A stretch of 64,000 nt of DNA from Blastococcus sp. TF02-09 (GCF_003319105.1 NZ_QOHH01000009.1:62001-126000), one strand, 5' to 3'. Numbered from the stretch's first letter, positions 41,975 to 51,395 are shown. Notes: a model not told the origin generated them from the sequence alone. Numbers and translations: made by a program.

Positions 41975-43144
41975 GTGGCGTCCACCTCCGCGTCGGCCGG
42001 CGCACTGCTGCGGCACGTGCGCACCGGGCGTGCGCGGAGCCGGGCGGACCTCGTGGCGCTCACCGGGGCCTCCCGCAACACCGTCAGCGCGCGGGTGGAC
42101 CAGCTCATCGCCGCCAGCCTGCTCGAGGAAGGCGGCCGGGGCGGGAGCACCGGTGGCCGGCCTCCGACCCTGCTGCGCTTCAACAGCCGCGCGGGGTGCG
42201 TCCTGGCCGTCGACCTCGGGGCGAGCAGCGTCGACGTCGCCGTCACCGACCTCTCGGCGCAGATCCTCGCCACCGTCGGGCACCCGATCGACATCGCCGT
42301 CGGGCCGCAGGCGGTGCTGGCCGAGGTCGACCGGCTGGCGCAGAAGGTGCTGGCCGAGGCCGGGCTGACCCCCGGCGACGTCTGTGCCGTGGGCGTCGGC
42401 GTGCCCGGTCCCGTCGAGTTCTCGACCGGCCGGCCGTCGTACCCGCCGATCATGCCGGGCTGGCACGACTACCCGATCCCGAGCGCGTTCGGCCGGTACG
42501 CGTGCCCGGTCTACGTCGACAACGACGTCAACGTCATGGCCCTGGGCGAGATCGGTGTCGCCGGGTCGGTGCAGGACCTGCTCGTGGTCAAGGTGGGCAC
42601 CGGGATCGGCTGCGGCGTCATCGTCGACGGCCGGGTCTACCGCGGGGCGCAGGGCAGCGCCGGGGACATCGGGCACATCTACGTCGGCCGGCCCGACGGC
42701 CGCACGGTGACCTGCCGCTGCGGGCAGGAGAACTGCCTGGAGGCCATCGCCGGCGGGCAGGCGCTCCTCCGTGACGCCCGGGCCGCGGGGCTCCCCGTCG
42801 AGACCGTCCGGGACGTCGTCCACCTCGCCACCCACGGCGACGGCGCGGCCCTGGAGCTGGTCCGAGACGCCGGCCGCACCATCGGCACGGTGCTCGCGGC
42901 GCTGGTCAACTTCTTCAACCCGCACCGGATCGTCATGACCGGTGGGGTGGCGCAGGCCGGCGTGCCGCTGCTCGCGGGCATCCGCGAGGCGGTCTACGCG
43001 CGCTCGATGCCGCTGGCGGCGCGGGCCCTCGAGATCACGGTCAGCGAGGCGCCCGATCTGTCCGGCCGCATCGGCGCGGCCCGCATGGCGATCGAGGAGT
43101 TCCTGGACGAGGACTCCGTCGCCGTGCTCACCGCCGAGCGCTGA
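41975..43144 (+). CDS. ROK family transcriptional regulator, second copy
   Basis: A 389-residue ROK repressor with winged helix (ADLVALTGASRNTVSARVDQLI), the kinase-like DLGASSVDVAVTDL, VDNDVNVMALGEIG, and a zinc-type motif reduced to CRCGQENCLE. It differs clearly from the XylR-like protein. Directly upstream of the CUT2 transporter operon, it probably regulates that operon. Its effector may be a different sugar. GTG 41975 is used, with little room for a leader after TATGGC. The 169 bp after its stop hold the transporter promoter. Confidence 0.87.
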   Translation: MASTSASAGALLRHVRTGRARSRADLVALTGASRNTVSARVDQLIAASLLEEGGRGGSTGGRPPTLLRFNSRAGCVLAVDLGASSVDVAVTDLSAQILATVGHPIDIAVGPQAVLAEVDRLAQKVLAEAGLTPGDVCAVGVGVPGPVEFSTGRPSYPPIMPGWHDYPIPSAFGRYACPVYVDNDVNVMALGEIGVAGSVQDLLVVKVGTGIGCGVIVDGRVYRGAQGSAGDIGHIYVGRPDGRTVTCRCGQENCLEAIAGGQALLRDARAAGLPVETVRDVVHLATHGDGAALELVRDAGRTIGTVLAALVNFFNPHRIVMTGGVAQAGVPLLAGIREAVYARSMPLAARALEITVSEAPDLSGRIGAARMAIEEFLDEDSVAVLTAER

Positions 43145-43265
43145 CCCGAGCGGTCCCTTCCCGCCCCGCATTCGCGGCGGCGGTGCCCGTGCTGCCTCCG
43201 GTCTCGATCCGGTAACCGGGACGGCCGGCCCTTGACCGCGTGTGACCGCACTCATATGTTGCTGC

Positions 43266-43279
43266 CTCAACCGACTAAT
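43266..43279 (-). promoter_or_regulatory. candidate ROK operator before the ABC transporter
   Basis: On the minus strand, ATTAGTCGGTTGAG is the counterpart of the site in the xylB/xylR gap. It lies 35 bases before the ATPase start, overlapping the probable promoter. Confidence 0.45.
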
Positions 43280-43313
43280 GATCAGCGGTGAGCAAAAGTC
43301 TGGAGCACGCAGC

Positions 43314-44897
43314 GTGAGCGAACCGGATCGACCGGCCGCGGGGAACGCCCCGCTGCTGGAGATGCACGGCATCGTCAAGACGTTCCCGGGGGTGCGCGCG
43401 CTCGACGGCGTCGACCTCGACGTGCGGGCCGGTGAGGTGCACTGCCTGCTCGGCCAGAACGGCGCCGGGAAGTCGACGCTGATCAAGGTCCTGGCCGGAG
43501 CGCACCAGCCCGACGCCGGCCGGATCGCCTGGCGCGGCGAGGACGTCGCCCTGGGCAGCCCGCAGGCGGCCATGACCCTGGGCATCGCGACGATCTACCA
43601 GGAGCTCGACCTGGTCTCCGGCCTCACGGTGGCCGACAACATCTTCCTGGGCCGCGAGCAGTCGCGGTTCGGCCTCACCCGCCCGGCCGCCGCCAACCGG
43701 GCGGCCACGCAGCTGCTCACCCGGCTCGGGCACCCCGAGATCCGGCCCACCGCCGAGGTCGGCTCGCTCTCGGCCGCCGCGCAGCAGATGGTCAGCATCG
43801 CCCGCGCGCTGTCCCAGGACGCCAAGCTCATCGTCATGGACGAGCCGTCCGCCGTCCTGGACAACGAGGAGGTGGAGCGGCTCTTCGCCGTCGTCCGCGA
43901 CCTCACCGCCCACGACGTCGCCGTCGTCTACATCTCCCACCGGCTGGAGGAGATCCGCCAGATCGGTGACCGGATCACCGTCCTCAAGGACGGCCGCACC
44001 GTCGCCACCGGGCTGCCCGCCCGGGAGACCGCCACGCGCGAGGTCATCACGCTGATGACCGGCCGCGACATCGAGTACGTGTTCCCCGAGCGGACCGCGG
44101 GGGTGTCCGCCGGGGAGGCGCCGCTCCTGGAGGTCGAGGGTCTCGGCCTGCGCGGCAGCTTCGCCGACGTCTCCTTCACCGTCCGCCCCGGCGAGATCCT
44201 CGGCCTGGCCGGGCTGGTCGGAGCGGGGCGCTCGGAGGTCCTGGAGACGGTCTTCGGGGCCCGCCGGGCGACCGCCGGCACCGTCCGGGTGGGCGGCCGG
44301 CGGCTGCGCCCCGGGGACGTCGGCAGCTCGGTCGCGGCCGGCATCGGGCTCGCGCCGGAGGAGCGCAAGAGCCAGGCGCTGCTGCTCGGTGACTCCGTCT
44401 ACCGCAACATCAGCATCTCCAGCCTGGCCCGCTTCGTCCGCGCCGGCTTCCTCGCCCGGGGCGCCGAGCGGTCGGCCGCACAGGAGCAGGTCCGCGCCCT
44501 CGACGTCCGCCCCGCCGACGTCGACCGCGAGGTGCGCACGCTGTCCGGCGGCAACCAGCAGAAGGTCGTCCTGGCCCGCTGGCTGCTGCGGGAGTGCCGG
44601 GTGCTGCTGCTCGACGAGCCCACCCGGGCTGTCGACGTCGGAGCCCGCTCGGAGATCTACGCGCTGGTGCGCGACCTGGCCGACCGCGGGGTCGCCGTGG
44701 TCGTGGTCTCCAGCGAGATCCCCGAGGTCCTGGGGCTGGCCGACCGCGTGCTGGTGCTCGCCGACGGCGCGGTCGTCGCCGAGGAACGGGCCGACGCACT
44801 CGACGAGCACCGGGTGCTCGACCTCGTCATGGAGGGGACCGGTCACCGGGGCGCCCCGCTCACCGCAACGACGCAGCACGAAGGGGACGTGGCATGA
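43314..44897 (+). CDS. sugar ABC transporter ATP-binding protein (CUT2)
   Basis: A 527-residue protein with two fused ABC domains. The first has Walker A GQNGAGKST, Walker B LIVMDEPSAVL and a switch H; the second has the degenerate Walker A GLVGAGRSE and signature LSGGNQQKV, as normal for RbsA/XylG. It energises uptake of a pentose or related sugar. GTG 43314 follows TGGAGC. It overlaps the permease start by 4 bases (ATGA). Confidence 0.92.
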   Translation: MSEPDRPAAGNAPLLEMHGIVKTFPGVRALDGVDLDVRAGEVHCLLGQNGAGKSTLIKVLAGAHQPDAGRIAWRGEDVALGSPQAAMTLGIATIYQELDLVSGLTVADNIFLGREQSRFGLTRPAAANRAATQLLTRLGHPEIRPTAEVGSLSAAAQQMVSIARALSQDAKLIVMDEPSAVLDNEEVERLFAVVRDLTAHDVAVVYISHRLEEIRQIGDRITVLKDGRTVATGLPARETATREVITLMTGRDIEYVFPERTAGVSAGEAPLLEVEGLGLRGSFADVSFTVRPGEILGLAGLVGAGRSEVLETVFGARRATAGTVRVGGRRLRPGDVGSSVAAGIGLAPEERKSQALLLGDSVYRNISISSLARFVRAGFLARGAERSAAQEQVRALDVRPADVDREVRTLSGGNQQKVVLARWLLRECRVLLLDEPTRAVDVGARSEIYALVRDLADRGVAVVVVSSEIPEVLGLADRVLVLADGAVVAEERADALDEHRVLDLVMEGTGHRGAPLTATTQHEGDVA

Positions 44898-46072
44898 GCA
44901 GCAGCACCACCGCGACGACCGGAGGCGTGGCCGACGTGTCCGCCACGCCGGCCGGCAACGCGCGGGACACCGGCAGGGGGTCGGGCCTCATGTCCGGGCC
45001 GGTGGGCCGCAACCTCGGCCTCGTCGTCGCCCTGGCCATCCTCTGCGTGGTCGGCCTGATCACCGCGGGCGACCGGTTCGCCGACGCCGACAACGTGCTC
45101 ACCATCCTGCGCGGAGCCGCGGTCCTCGGGGTGGTCAGCGTCGGGATGACCTTCGTGATCATCGGCGGCGGCATCGACCTCTCGGTCGGCGCGCTGGTCG
45201 CGCTGGCCTCTGTCTGGGCCACCACGCTGGCCACCCAGCAGCTGGCCGAGGACATCCACTGGATCGTCCTGGTGTTCACCGCGGTCGTGGTCGGCAGCGT
45301 GGCCGGCCTGATCAACGGGGTGGTGATCGCCTACGGCAAGCTCGCCGCCTTCATCGCGACCCTGGCCATGCTCACCGCGGCCCGCGGACTGGCCGAGATC
45401 ATCGCCAACCGGCGGACGCAGATCGTCCGGGACGGCGCGTTCCTCGACTTCTTCTCCGGCGACGTCCTCGGCGTCCCCACCCTGGTGATCGTCTGGGCCC
45501 TGGTGGCGGCCGCCGGCTGGGTGGTGCTCAACCGGACGACGTTCGGCCGGCGCACGTTCGCCGTCGGCGGCAACGCCGAGGCCGCCCGGCTGGCCGGCAT
45601 CCGGGTCCAGCGGCACACCGTGAAGCTGTACGTGCTCTCCGGCGTCACCTGCGGCATCGCCGCGGTGATGATCATGGGCCGGACGACGACCGGCAGCTCC
45701 ACCCACGGCACGCTGCTCGAGCTGGAGGCCATCGCGGCGGTCGTCATCGGCGGCACGCTGCTGATCGGCGGCCGGGGCACCATCGTCGGCACCGTCCTCG
45801 GCGTCCTCATCTTCCAGACGCTGGACAACATCTTCACGCTCAACAACCTGTCCAGCTCGGCTCAGGCCGTCGCCCAGGGCGTGATCATCGTGCTCGCCGT
45901 CCTGCTCCAGCAGCGGGTGGCCACCGGCGGCTTCCGGTTCCGCCGGTCCGACGGCGGGGCCGCGTCGTCCGGCGGTGGCGTCGTCCAGGGCGCCCCCGCG
46001 GGCGCGGTCTCCGGCGGCACCAGCGAGCCCGGCGGCCCCGGAGGCGCCCGGCCCGGCGCGCTCACGACCTGA
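44894..46072 (+). CDS. sugar ABC transporter permease (CUT2)
   Basis: A 392-residue permease with about nine membrane helices and the BPD_transp_2 signatures GGGIDLSVGALVALAS and TFGRRTFAVGGNAEAARLAGI, the loop that contacts the ATPase. The long C-terminal cytoplasmic tail (350-392) is Gly/Ser/Pro-rich and absent from RbsC. ATG 44894 overlaps the ATPase stop. A perfect hairpin follows before the binding-protein gene. Confidence 0.91.
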   Translation: MSSSTTATTGGVADVSATPAGNARDTGRGSGLMSGPVGRNLGLVVALAILCVVGLITAGDRFADADNVLTILRGAAVLGVVSVGMTFVIIGGGIDLSVGALVALASVWATTLATQQLAEDIHWIVLVFTAVVVGSVAGLINGVVIAYGKLAAFIATLAMLTAARGLAEIIANRRTQIVRDGAFLDFFSGDVLGVPTLVIVWALVAAAGWVVLNRTTFGRRTFAVGGNAEAARLAGIRVQRHTVKLYVLSGVTCGIAAVMIMGRTTTGSSTHGTLLELEAIAAVVIGGTLLIGGRGTIVGTVLGVLIFQTLDNIFTLNNLSSSAQAVAQGVIIVLAVLLQQRVATGGFRFRRSDGGAASSGGGVVQGAPAGAVSGGTSEPGGPGGARPGALTT

Positions 46073-46107
46073 CCGGGGTGCGGCGACCTCTCACCGCCGC
46101 ACCCCGG
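46073..46107 (+). terminator. intercistronic hairpin between permease and binding protein genes
   Basis: A perfect 13-bp stem (CCGGGGTGCGGCG and its complement) with a 9-base loop begins just after the permease stop. It could be an attenuator or an mRNA-stability element inside the operon. Confidence 0.6.
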
Positions 46108-46226
46108 CCGGAACCACCCCGGCGGGCTCCCGCCCGCCGGACCCAGCCCCATCGCTCCCACCCACCACGCACCCCGACGACCTGGCGGTCCAGCCAGGGA
46201 GGCGACACACCCCCGAGGAGATCTCC

Positions 46227-47282
46227 ATGTCTGCAGCGAGGCAGCGACCCTTCCGCCGGATGACCTACACCGCGGTCGCCCTGATGAGCGCCGGCGCCCT
46301 GGTGGCCGGCTGCACCAGCAACGAGCCGGAGAGCTCGGGCGACGGCGGTGGCGGCAACGCCGCGGCCAGCGACAACGACGAAGAGGGCGACAACGTCGTC
46401 ATCGGCTTCTCGGCTCCCGCGGCCGACCACGGCTGGATGGCTGGCATCACCGAGGCCGCCCGCGCGGTCGACGACGAGTACGACGACGTCGAGCTGCGGG
46501 TCGCCGAGGGCACCAACGACGTCGGCACCCAGATCAGCCAGGTCGAGACCTTCATCAACGACGGCGTCGACGCCATCGTCCTGCTGCCGTTCGACGGCGA
46601 CGCCCTGACGCAGGTGGCGCTCCAGGCGATGGAGGCCGGCATCCCGGTCATCAACGTCGACCGCGAGTTCAACAGCCCGTTCGCCGCCCGCGCCACGATC
46701 CTCGGCGACAACTACGGCATGGGCGTCTCGGCCGGTACCTACATCTGCGAGCAGCTCGGCGACCAGCCCGACGCCGTCGTCGCCGAGATCGCCGGCATCG
46801 ACTCGCTGCCCCTGACCCAGGACCGCAGCCGGGGCTTCGCCGACGCGCTGGGCGACTGCGGCCTCGAGGTGAGCAACCGCGTCGCGGCCGAGTTCACCGT
46901 CGAGTCCGGTGAGGCCGAGGCGGCCAACCTGCTCCAGGCCGCTCCGCAGATCGACGCCATCTGGAACCACGACGACGACCAGGGCGTCGGCGTCCTGGCC
47001 GCCATCGAGAACGCCGGCCGCGACGAGTTCTTCATGGTTGGCGGGGCCGGTTCGGCCAACGCGATGCGGGAGATCCAGTCCGGCGACTCGGTCCTCCAGG
47101 CCACCGTCATCTACCCGTCGACCCAGGCGGCCGACGGCGTGAAGCTGGCCCGGCTGATCGCCCAGGGCAAGAGCCTGTCGGACCTGGCCTCGCAGGGGGT
47201 CCCGCGGACGACGGTGCTCGACGCCCCCGTGGTCACGAGTGACAACGTCGACGACTACATCGACGCCGCGTTCGAGTCCTGA
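46227..47282 (+). CDS. sugar ABC transporter substrate-binding lipoprotein
   Basis: A 351-residue lipoprotein of the periplasmic-binding type 1 fold. A signal peptide ends in the lipobox VAGC (about residue 30), then an acidic, Gly-rich linker (31-55) and the mature domain with VVIGFSAPAADHGWMAGI, QVETFINDGVDAIVLLP and IPVINVDREF hinge blocks like RbsB/XylF. It delivers sugar to the permease. ATG 46227 follows CGAGGAG. The 154-bp gap with a hairpin suggests separate expression control. Confidence 0.9.
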   Translation: MSAARQRPFRRMTYTAVALMSAGALVAGCTSNEPESSGDGGGGNAAASDNDEEGDNVVIGFSAPAADHGWMAGITEAARAVDDEYDDVELRVAEGTNDVGTQISQVETFINDGVDAIVLLPFDGDALTQVALQAMEAGIPVINVDREFNSPFAARATILGDNYGMGVSAGTYICEQLGDQPDAVVAEIAGIDSLPLTQDRSRGFADALGDCGLEVSNRVAAEFTVESGEAEAANLLQAAPQIDAIWNHDDDQGVGVLAAIENAGRDEFFMVGGAGSANAMREIQSGDSVLQATVIYPSTQAADGVKLARLIAQGKSLSDLASQGVPRTTVLDAPVVTSDNVDDYIDAAFES

Positions 47283-47293
47283 CCGACCGATCC

Positions 47294-47333
47294 GGGGCCG
47301 CCGGGTGGGTGCACCTCATCACCCGGCGGCTCC
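47294..47333 (+). terminator. hairpin after the binding-protein gene
   Basis: A 14-bp stem (left arm GGGGCCGCCGGGTG, one G-U pair) with a 12-base loop lies 12 bases after the binding-protein stop. Confidence 0.55.
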
Positions 47334-47352
47334 GAGCCCTCCTGGAGTTCTC

Positions 47353-48528
47353 ATGACCCGCACGCTCGGCGTCGGCCTGATCGGCTACGCCTTCATGGGC
47401 GCGGCCCATTCCCAGGCCTGGCGCACCGCCCCGCACTTCTTCGATCTGCCGCTGCGTCCGGAGCTGACCGTGCTCGCCGGACGCGACCGGGCCGCCGTCA
47501 CGCAGGCCGCTGCCCGGCTGGGCTGGTCGAGCACCGAGACCGACTGGCGCCGGGTGGTCGAGCGCGAGGACGTCGACCTGGTCGACGTCTGCACGCCCGG
47601 CGACACCCACGCCGAGATCGCCATCGCCGCGCTGGAGGCCGGCAAGCACGTGTTGTGCGAGAAGCCGCTGGCCAACACGGTCGCGGAGGCCGAGGCGATG
47701 GCCGAGGCCGCGGCCAAGGCGGCGGCCCGCGGGGTGCGGTCGATGGTCGGGTTCACCTACCGCCGGGTGCCGGCCATCGGGCTGGCCCGGCAGCTGGTCG
47801 CCGAGGGCCGGCTCGGGCAGATCCGGCACGTCCGGGCTCAGTACCTGCAGGACTGGATCGCCGACCCGACCGCCCCGATGTCGTGGCGGCTGGACAAGGA
47901 CAAGGCCGGCTCGGGTGCGCTGGGCGACATCGGGGCGCACATCGTGGACCTGACCCAGCACATCACCGGCCAGACGCTCACCGGCGTGAGCGCCCTGCTG
48001 GAGACCTTCGTGCGTGAGCGTCCGCTGCCGGCGGCGGCCGGGTCGCTGGCCGGGGTGGCGGGGGAGGGCACCGGTGCGGTCACCGTGGATGACGCGGCGG
48101 TGTTCCTCGGCCGGTTCTCGGGCGGTGCGCTGGCCAGCTTCGAGGCCACCCGGTTCGCGCTGGGCCGCAAGAACGCGATCCGGATCGAGATCAACGGGTC
48201 CCGGGGCAGCCTGGCGTTCGACTTCGAGGACATGAACGTCCTGCACTTCTTCGACGGCGACGAGCCCGACGAGACCGCCGGCTTCCGCCGGATCGTGGTC
48301 ACCGAGCCCGGGCACCCCTACGTCGGCGCGTGGTGGCCGGCCGGGCACGGGCTGGGCTACGAGCACGGCTTCACCCACCAGGTCGTCGACCTGATCACCG
48401 CCATCGCGGAGAACACCGACCCTGCGCCGTCGTTCGCCGACGGCCTGCAGGTGCAGCGGGTGCTCGACGCCGTCGAGCGCAGCGCCGCCGACAGCTCCCG
48501 CTGGACCGAGATCCCTGGAGAGATCTGA
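47353..48528 (+). CDS. Gfo/Idh/MocA family oxidoreductase
   Basis: A 391-residue NAD(P)-dependent dehydrogenase. The N-terminal Rossmann fold has [18 protein letters not shown]; the family EKP motif occurs as [18 protein letters not shown], and the C-terminal alpha/beta domain has [17 protein letters not shown]. It probably oxidises a sugar or inositol-type polyol imported by the ABC system. ATG 47353 follows CTGGAG. Its stop shares one base with the start of the isomerase gene (TGATG). Confidence 0.9.
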   Translation: MTRTLGVGLIGYAFMGAAHSQAWRTAPHFFDLPLRPELTVLAGRDRAAVTQAAARLGWSSTETDWRRVVEREDVDLVDVCTPGDTHAEIAIAALEAGKHVLCEKPLANTVAEAEAMAEAAAKAAARGVRSMVGFTYRRVPAIGLARQLVAEGRLGQIRHVRAQYLQDWIADPTAPMSWRLDKDKAGSGALGDIGAHIVDLTQHITGQTLTGVSALLETFVRERPLPAAAGSLAGVAGEGTGAVTVDDAAVFLGRFSGGALASFEATRFALGRKNAIRIEINGSRGSLAFDFEDMNVLHFFDGDEPDETAGFRRIVVTEPGHPYVGAWWPAGHGLGYEHGFTHQVVDLITAIAENTDPAPSFADGLQVQRVLDAVERSAADSSRWTEIPGEI

Positions 48529-49535
48529 TGCCCCGTCCCGTCACGCTGTTCACCGGCCAGTGGGCCGACCTGCCGTTCGAGGAGGTGGCCCGGCTCGCGT
48601 CGGGGTGGGGCTACGACGGCCTGGAGATCGCCTGCTGGGGCGACCACCTCGACGTCGAGCGCGCCGCGACCGACGACACCTACGTGCAGGAGAAGCTCGA
48701 CCTGCTCAAGCGGTATGACCTGCAGGTGTTCGCGATCTCCAACCACCTCAACGGGCAGGCGGTCTGCGACGACCCGATCGACGAGCGGCACCGCGGCATG
48801 GTGCACCCGCGGGTGTGGGGCGACGGCGACCCCGAAGGTGTCCGGCAGCGGGCGGCGGAGGAGATGAAGCTGACCGCGCGGGCGGCGCGCAAGCTCGGCG
48901 TCGACGTCGTCGTCGGGTTCACCGGCTCGAAGATCTGGAAGACCGTGGCGATGTTCCCGCCGGTGCCCGAGTCGATGATCGACGACGGCTACCGCGACTT
49001 CGCCGACCGGTGGAACCCCATCCTCGACGTCTTCGACGAGGTCGGCGTGAAGTTCGCCCACGAGGTGCACCCGAGCGAGATCGCCTACGACTACTGGACG
49101 ACCGTGCGCACCATGGAGGCCATCGGGCACCGGGAGGCGTTCGGGCTGAACTGGGACCCGTCGCACTTCGTGTGGCAGGACCTGGACCCGGTGTCGTTCA
49201 TCTGGGACTTCAAGGACCGGATCTACCACGTCGACTGCAAGGACGCGAAGCGCCAGGTCGGCAACGGGCGCAACGGCCGGATGGGCTCCCACCTGCCCTG
49301 GGCCGACCCGCGGCGCGGCTGGGACTTCGTCTCCACCGGCCACGGCGACGTCCCGTGGGAGGCCTGCTTCCGGATGCTCAACACCATCGGCTACGACGGG
49401 CCCATCTCCGTCGAATGGGAGGACGCCGGCATGGACCGCCTCGTCGGCGCCCCCGAAGCGCTCGCGTTCGTGCGCCGGCTCGCCTTCGACCCACCGGCCG
49501 CCGCCTTCGACGCCGCCTTCGCCAGCGGCAACTGA
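48528..49535 (+). CDS. sugar phosphate isomerase/epimerase (AP endonuclease 2 fold)
   Basis: A 335-residue TIM-barrel protein of the xylose-isomerase-like superfamily, with [18 protein letters not shown], the metal-site [17 protein letters not shown] and [20 protein letters not shown] and [12 protein letters not shown]. The carboxylate/His metal set is complete. It is paired with the Gfo/Idh/MocA gene, an arrangement common in sugar and inositol catabolism. ATG 48528 overlaps that stop. A strong hairpin follows. Confidence 0.88.
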   Translation: MPRPVTLFTGQWADLPFEEVARLASGWGYDGLEIACWGDHLDVERAATDDTYVQEKLDLLKRYDLQVFAISNHLNGQAVCDDPIDERHRGMVHPRVWGDGDPEGVRQRAAEEMKLTARAARKLGVDVVVGFTGSKIWKTVAMFPPVPESMIDDGYRDFADRWNPILDVFDEVGVKFAHEVHPSEIAYDYWTTVRTMEAIGHREAFGLNWDPSHFVWQDLDPVSFIWDFKDRIYHVDCKDAKRQVGNGRNGRMGSHLPWADPRRGWDFVSTGHGDVPWEACFRMLNTIGYDGPISVEWEDAGMDRLVGAPEALAFVRRLAFDPPAAAFDAAFASGN

Positions 49536-49539
49536 CGCC

Positions 49540-49574
49540 GGGGGGTCCGCCGGGTCCTGCCCGGCGGACCCCCC
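49540..49574. terminator. strong bidirectional hairpin
   Basis: A 15-bp perfect stem (left arm GGGGGGTCCGCCGGG) with a 5-base loop lies between the convergent isomerase and membrane-protein genes. Confidence 0.8.
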
Positions 49575-49579
49575 TCGGC

Positions 49580-50026
49580 TCAGCGACGCCGGCGGCCCGC
49601 GGCCAGCACGGTGAGCACGAGGAGCACCGCGATGGCGGCGATCTCGACCCAGAAGGTCTCCTGCCACCACGGCGCGACGTCGGACTCGACGAAGTCGAAC
49701 ATCCCCGGCTCCAGGCCGAGCACGCCGTAGGTCGACTGCAGCAGCGCGCCCAGGGAGCCGGCGGCGAACAGCAGCCCGAGCAGTGCGGCCCACACGAGCA
49801 GCCGTCGCGGCGTGATCAGCAGGAGCAGCGCCCCTCCGAACCCCACCACCGCCTGCAGCAGGAACGCCGGGCCGATCACGTCGATGCTGTCGTAGCCGTC
49901 CTGCCACAGGTGCAGGTGGATGGCGGCGATCGCGGCGAGCAGCGCGGCACCGGCGACGCGCAGCACCCAGAGGACGCCGGTCGACCAGCCGGACGACGTC
50001 GTCGCGCGGGCCGGGGCGGTGGTCAT
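49580..50026 (-). CDS. four-helix membrane protein partnered with a cupredoxin
   Basis: A 148-residue integral membrane protein with four helices. The first carries AAIAAIHLHLWQDGYDSID with two histidines and a carboxylate at its outer end, and a loop between helices 3 and 4 has EPGMFDFVESDVAPWW. It overlaps the cupredoxin gene stop by 4 bases and is translationally coupled to it, so it may anchor or exchange copper or electrons with it. No named family is recognised. Confidence 0.8.
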   Translation of the reverse strand: MTTAPARATTSSGWSTGVLWVLRVAGAALLAAIAAIHLHLWQDGYDSIDVIGPAFLLQAVVGFGGALLLLITPRRLLVWAALLGLLFAAGSLGALLQSTYGVLGLEPGMFDFVESDVAPWWQETFWVEIAAIAVLLVLTVLAAGRRRR

Positions 50027-50523
50027 GACGTGACCGTCACGGGAACCTCCATGCCCATCTGGCGGTGGTTGCCGACCGAGCAGTAGAAGACGTAGTCACC
50101 TGCCTCCAGGGTGACCTCGAAGGTCGAGCTCTCGCCAGGGCCGATCTGCTCCGATTCCGCGACGTCCTCCCCGTCGCGCTCCACGACCAGGTCGTGGGTG
50201 GCGTTGCCGGTGTTGGTCAGCGTGATCTCGTAGGTGCCCGCGGCCAGGTCGCCGTCCGGCAGCTCGAACCCGAAGTCGACCGAGTCGACGGCGAGGGTCT
50301 GCGTCTGCCCGGCCGGCGACGACTCGCTCGCCGACGACGAGGGGGAGGACGACGTCGCGGAGCTCTCGCTCGTGGTCGACGTCGCGGTGGACTCGGCGTC
50401 GGCGTCGTCGTCCCCGCACGCGGTCAGCGATCCCAGCGCGACGGCCAGGAGCGCGGCAGCGGCCCTGGTGCGTCGACGGCGGGCGAGGGGACGGACGGAC
50501 GTGGAGCCGGGGTGCACGGGCAC
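50023..50523 (-). CDS. cupredoxin-domain lipoprotein
   Basis: A 166-residue exported protein. The signal sequence ends in the lipobox LTAC (C36), followed by a Ser/Thr-rich linker (40-75) and a plastocyanin-like domain with all four copper ligands: H110 (NATHDL), C148 (YCSVGNH), H153 and M156. The type 1 site suggests a small blue copper electron carrier outside the membrane. GTG 50523 is chosen because GGAGG lies 8 bases upstream; an upstream ATG at 50556 lacks one. Co-transcribed with the four-helix membrane protein. Confidence 0.86.
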   Translation of the reverse strand: MPVHPGSTSVRPLARRRRTRAAAALLAVALGSLTACGDDDADAESTATSTTSESSATSSSPSSSASESSPAGQTQTLAVDSVDFGFELPDGDLAAGTYEITLTNTGNATHDLVVERDGEDVAESEQIGPGESSTFEVTLEAGDYVFYCSVGNHRQMGMEVPVTVTS

Positions 50524-50668
50524 GGAAACCTCCAGAAGGTCCGGCGGCCCGCTCACCGGGCGGGTGCGGTGCGCGCCTGCCCGGATGTTCCAACCTTCCA
50601 GTACCCCGGGGGAAGGGGTGGCGCCTTCTCCCAGGGAGTTGACAGGTAGGGCCGCCGGCCCGCCGGGG

Positions 50669-51181
50669 TCAGGCGCGGGCGGCGGCCTTCGCCTCGCGGC
50701 GGGCCTGCTTCGCGGCCCGCTTCGCCTGCTTGGCGGCCTTCTTGACGGTCACGCGGGGGCGGCGCTCGACGAGCCCCCGGGTCATCAGCCCGATGCCGAT
50801 GCCGACCAGCCAGCTGTCCTTGGCGACGGCGAGCCCCTGCTCGGTGGGGGCCAGGCTGCCCGGCTTCCGCATGCCCGGCGTCTTCAGGTACAGCCCGAGC
50901 AGGCCGCCGGAGAAGGCGGTCAGCACGGCGCCCGCGGTGAACGTGGGCACGATCGGGGCCAGCAGCGCGGCACCGACGGCGATCTCGGCGGTCGACAGGC
51001 CCTGCACGAACTGCTGCGGCGGCACCTTCTGGAGGAACGGGTAGGTGCCCGACGCGAAGCCGTGCAGGCCCGCCGCCGTCTGCTCGTCGGCAGCGCGCTT
51101 GCTGAGCCCGCTGTTGAGGATGAACGCCCCGGCACTGATGCGGGGGGCGATCTCGGGCAGGGTGATGGGCAGCTTGAGCAT
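50669..51181 (-). CDS. DoxX-like membrane protein with histone-like basic tail
   Basis: A 170-residue DoxX-type protein with about four hydrophobic helices (IAPRISAGAFILNSG, AEIAVGAALLAPIVP, LTAFSGGLLGLYL, LVGIGIGLMTRGL). The last 25 residues are a Lys/Arg/Ala repeat (KKAAKQAKRAAKQARREAK) resembling histone H1 tails. DoxX proteins have been tied to redox and sulfur or disulfide metabolism. ATG 51181 has no strong ribosome site. Monocistronic. Confidence 0.82.
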   Translation of the reverse strand: MLKLPITLPEIAPRISAGAFILNSGLSKRAADEQTAAGLHGFASGTYPFLQKVPPQQFVQGLSTAEIAVGAALLAPIVPTFTAGAVLTAFSGGLLGLYLKTPGMRKPGSLAPTEQGLAVAKDSWLVGIGIGLMTRGLVERRPRVTVKKAAKQAKRAAKQARREAKAAARA

Positions 51182-51301
51182 GACGTCCTCGGCTTTCGAG
51201 CAGGTCGCGCGGCGAGTTCTGACCGCGCAGGTTCGGCGGGACCTGTGCCCACCTCCGCCCCGGTCAACCCTGGAGCGCCGCCCCGCCGCCCGGCCTGCCC
51301 G

Positions 51302-51382
51302 CTGGGATCAGGTCACCTGATCCCAGAGCGTCCTCCCTCGCGGTGGGCGGTGAGGGAGGACGCGCGGCGGTGAGGGAGGACG
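51302..51382. repeat. palindrome and inverted/direct repeats after the helicase gene
   Basis: A perfect 12-bp palindrome with a 1-base centre, half CTGGGATCAGGT, lies at 51302-51326. Next, GCGTCCTCCCTC (51329-51340) pairs with GAGGGAGGACGC (51352-51363), and a second copy GAGGGAGGACG lies at 51372-51382. The latter stem lies just after the DEAD-box stop on the minus strand and suits a terminator. Confidence 0.55.
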
Positions 51383-51395
51383 TCGACCGCCCGGG

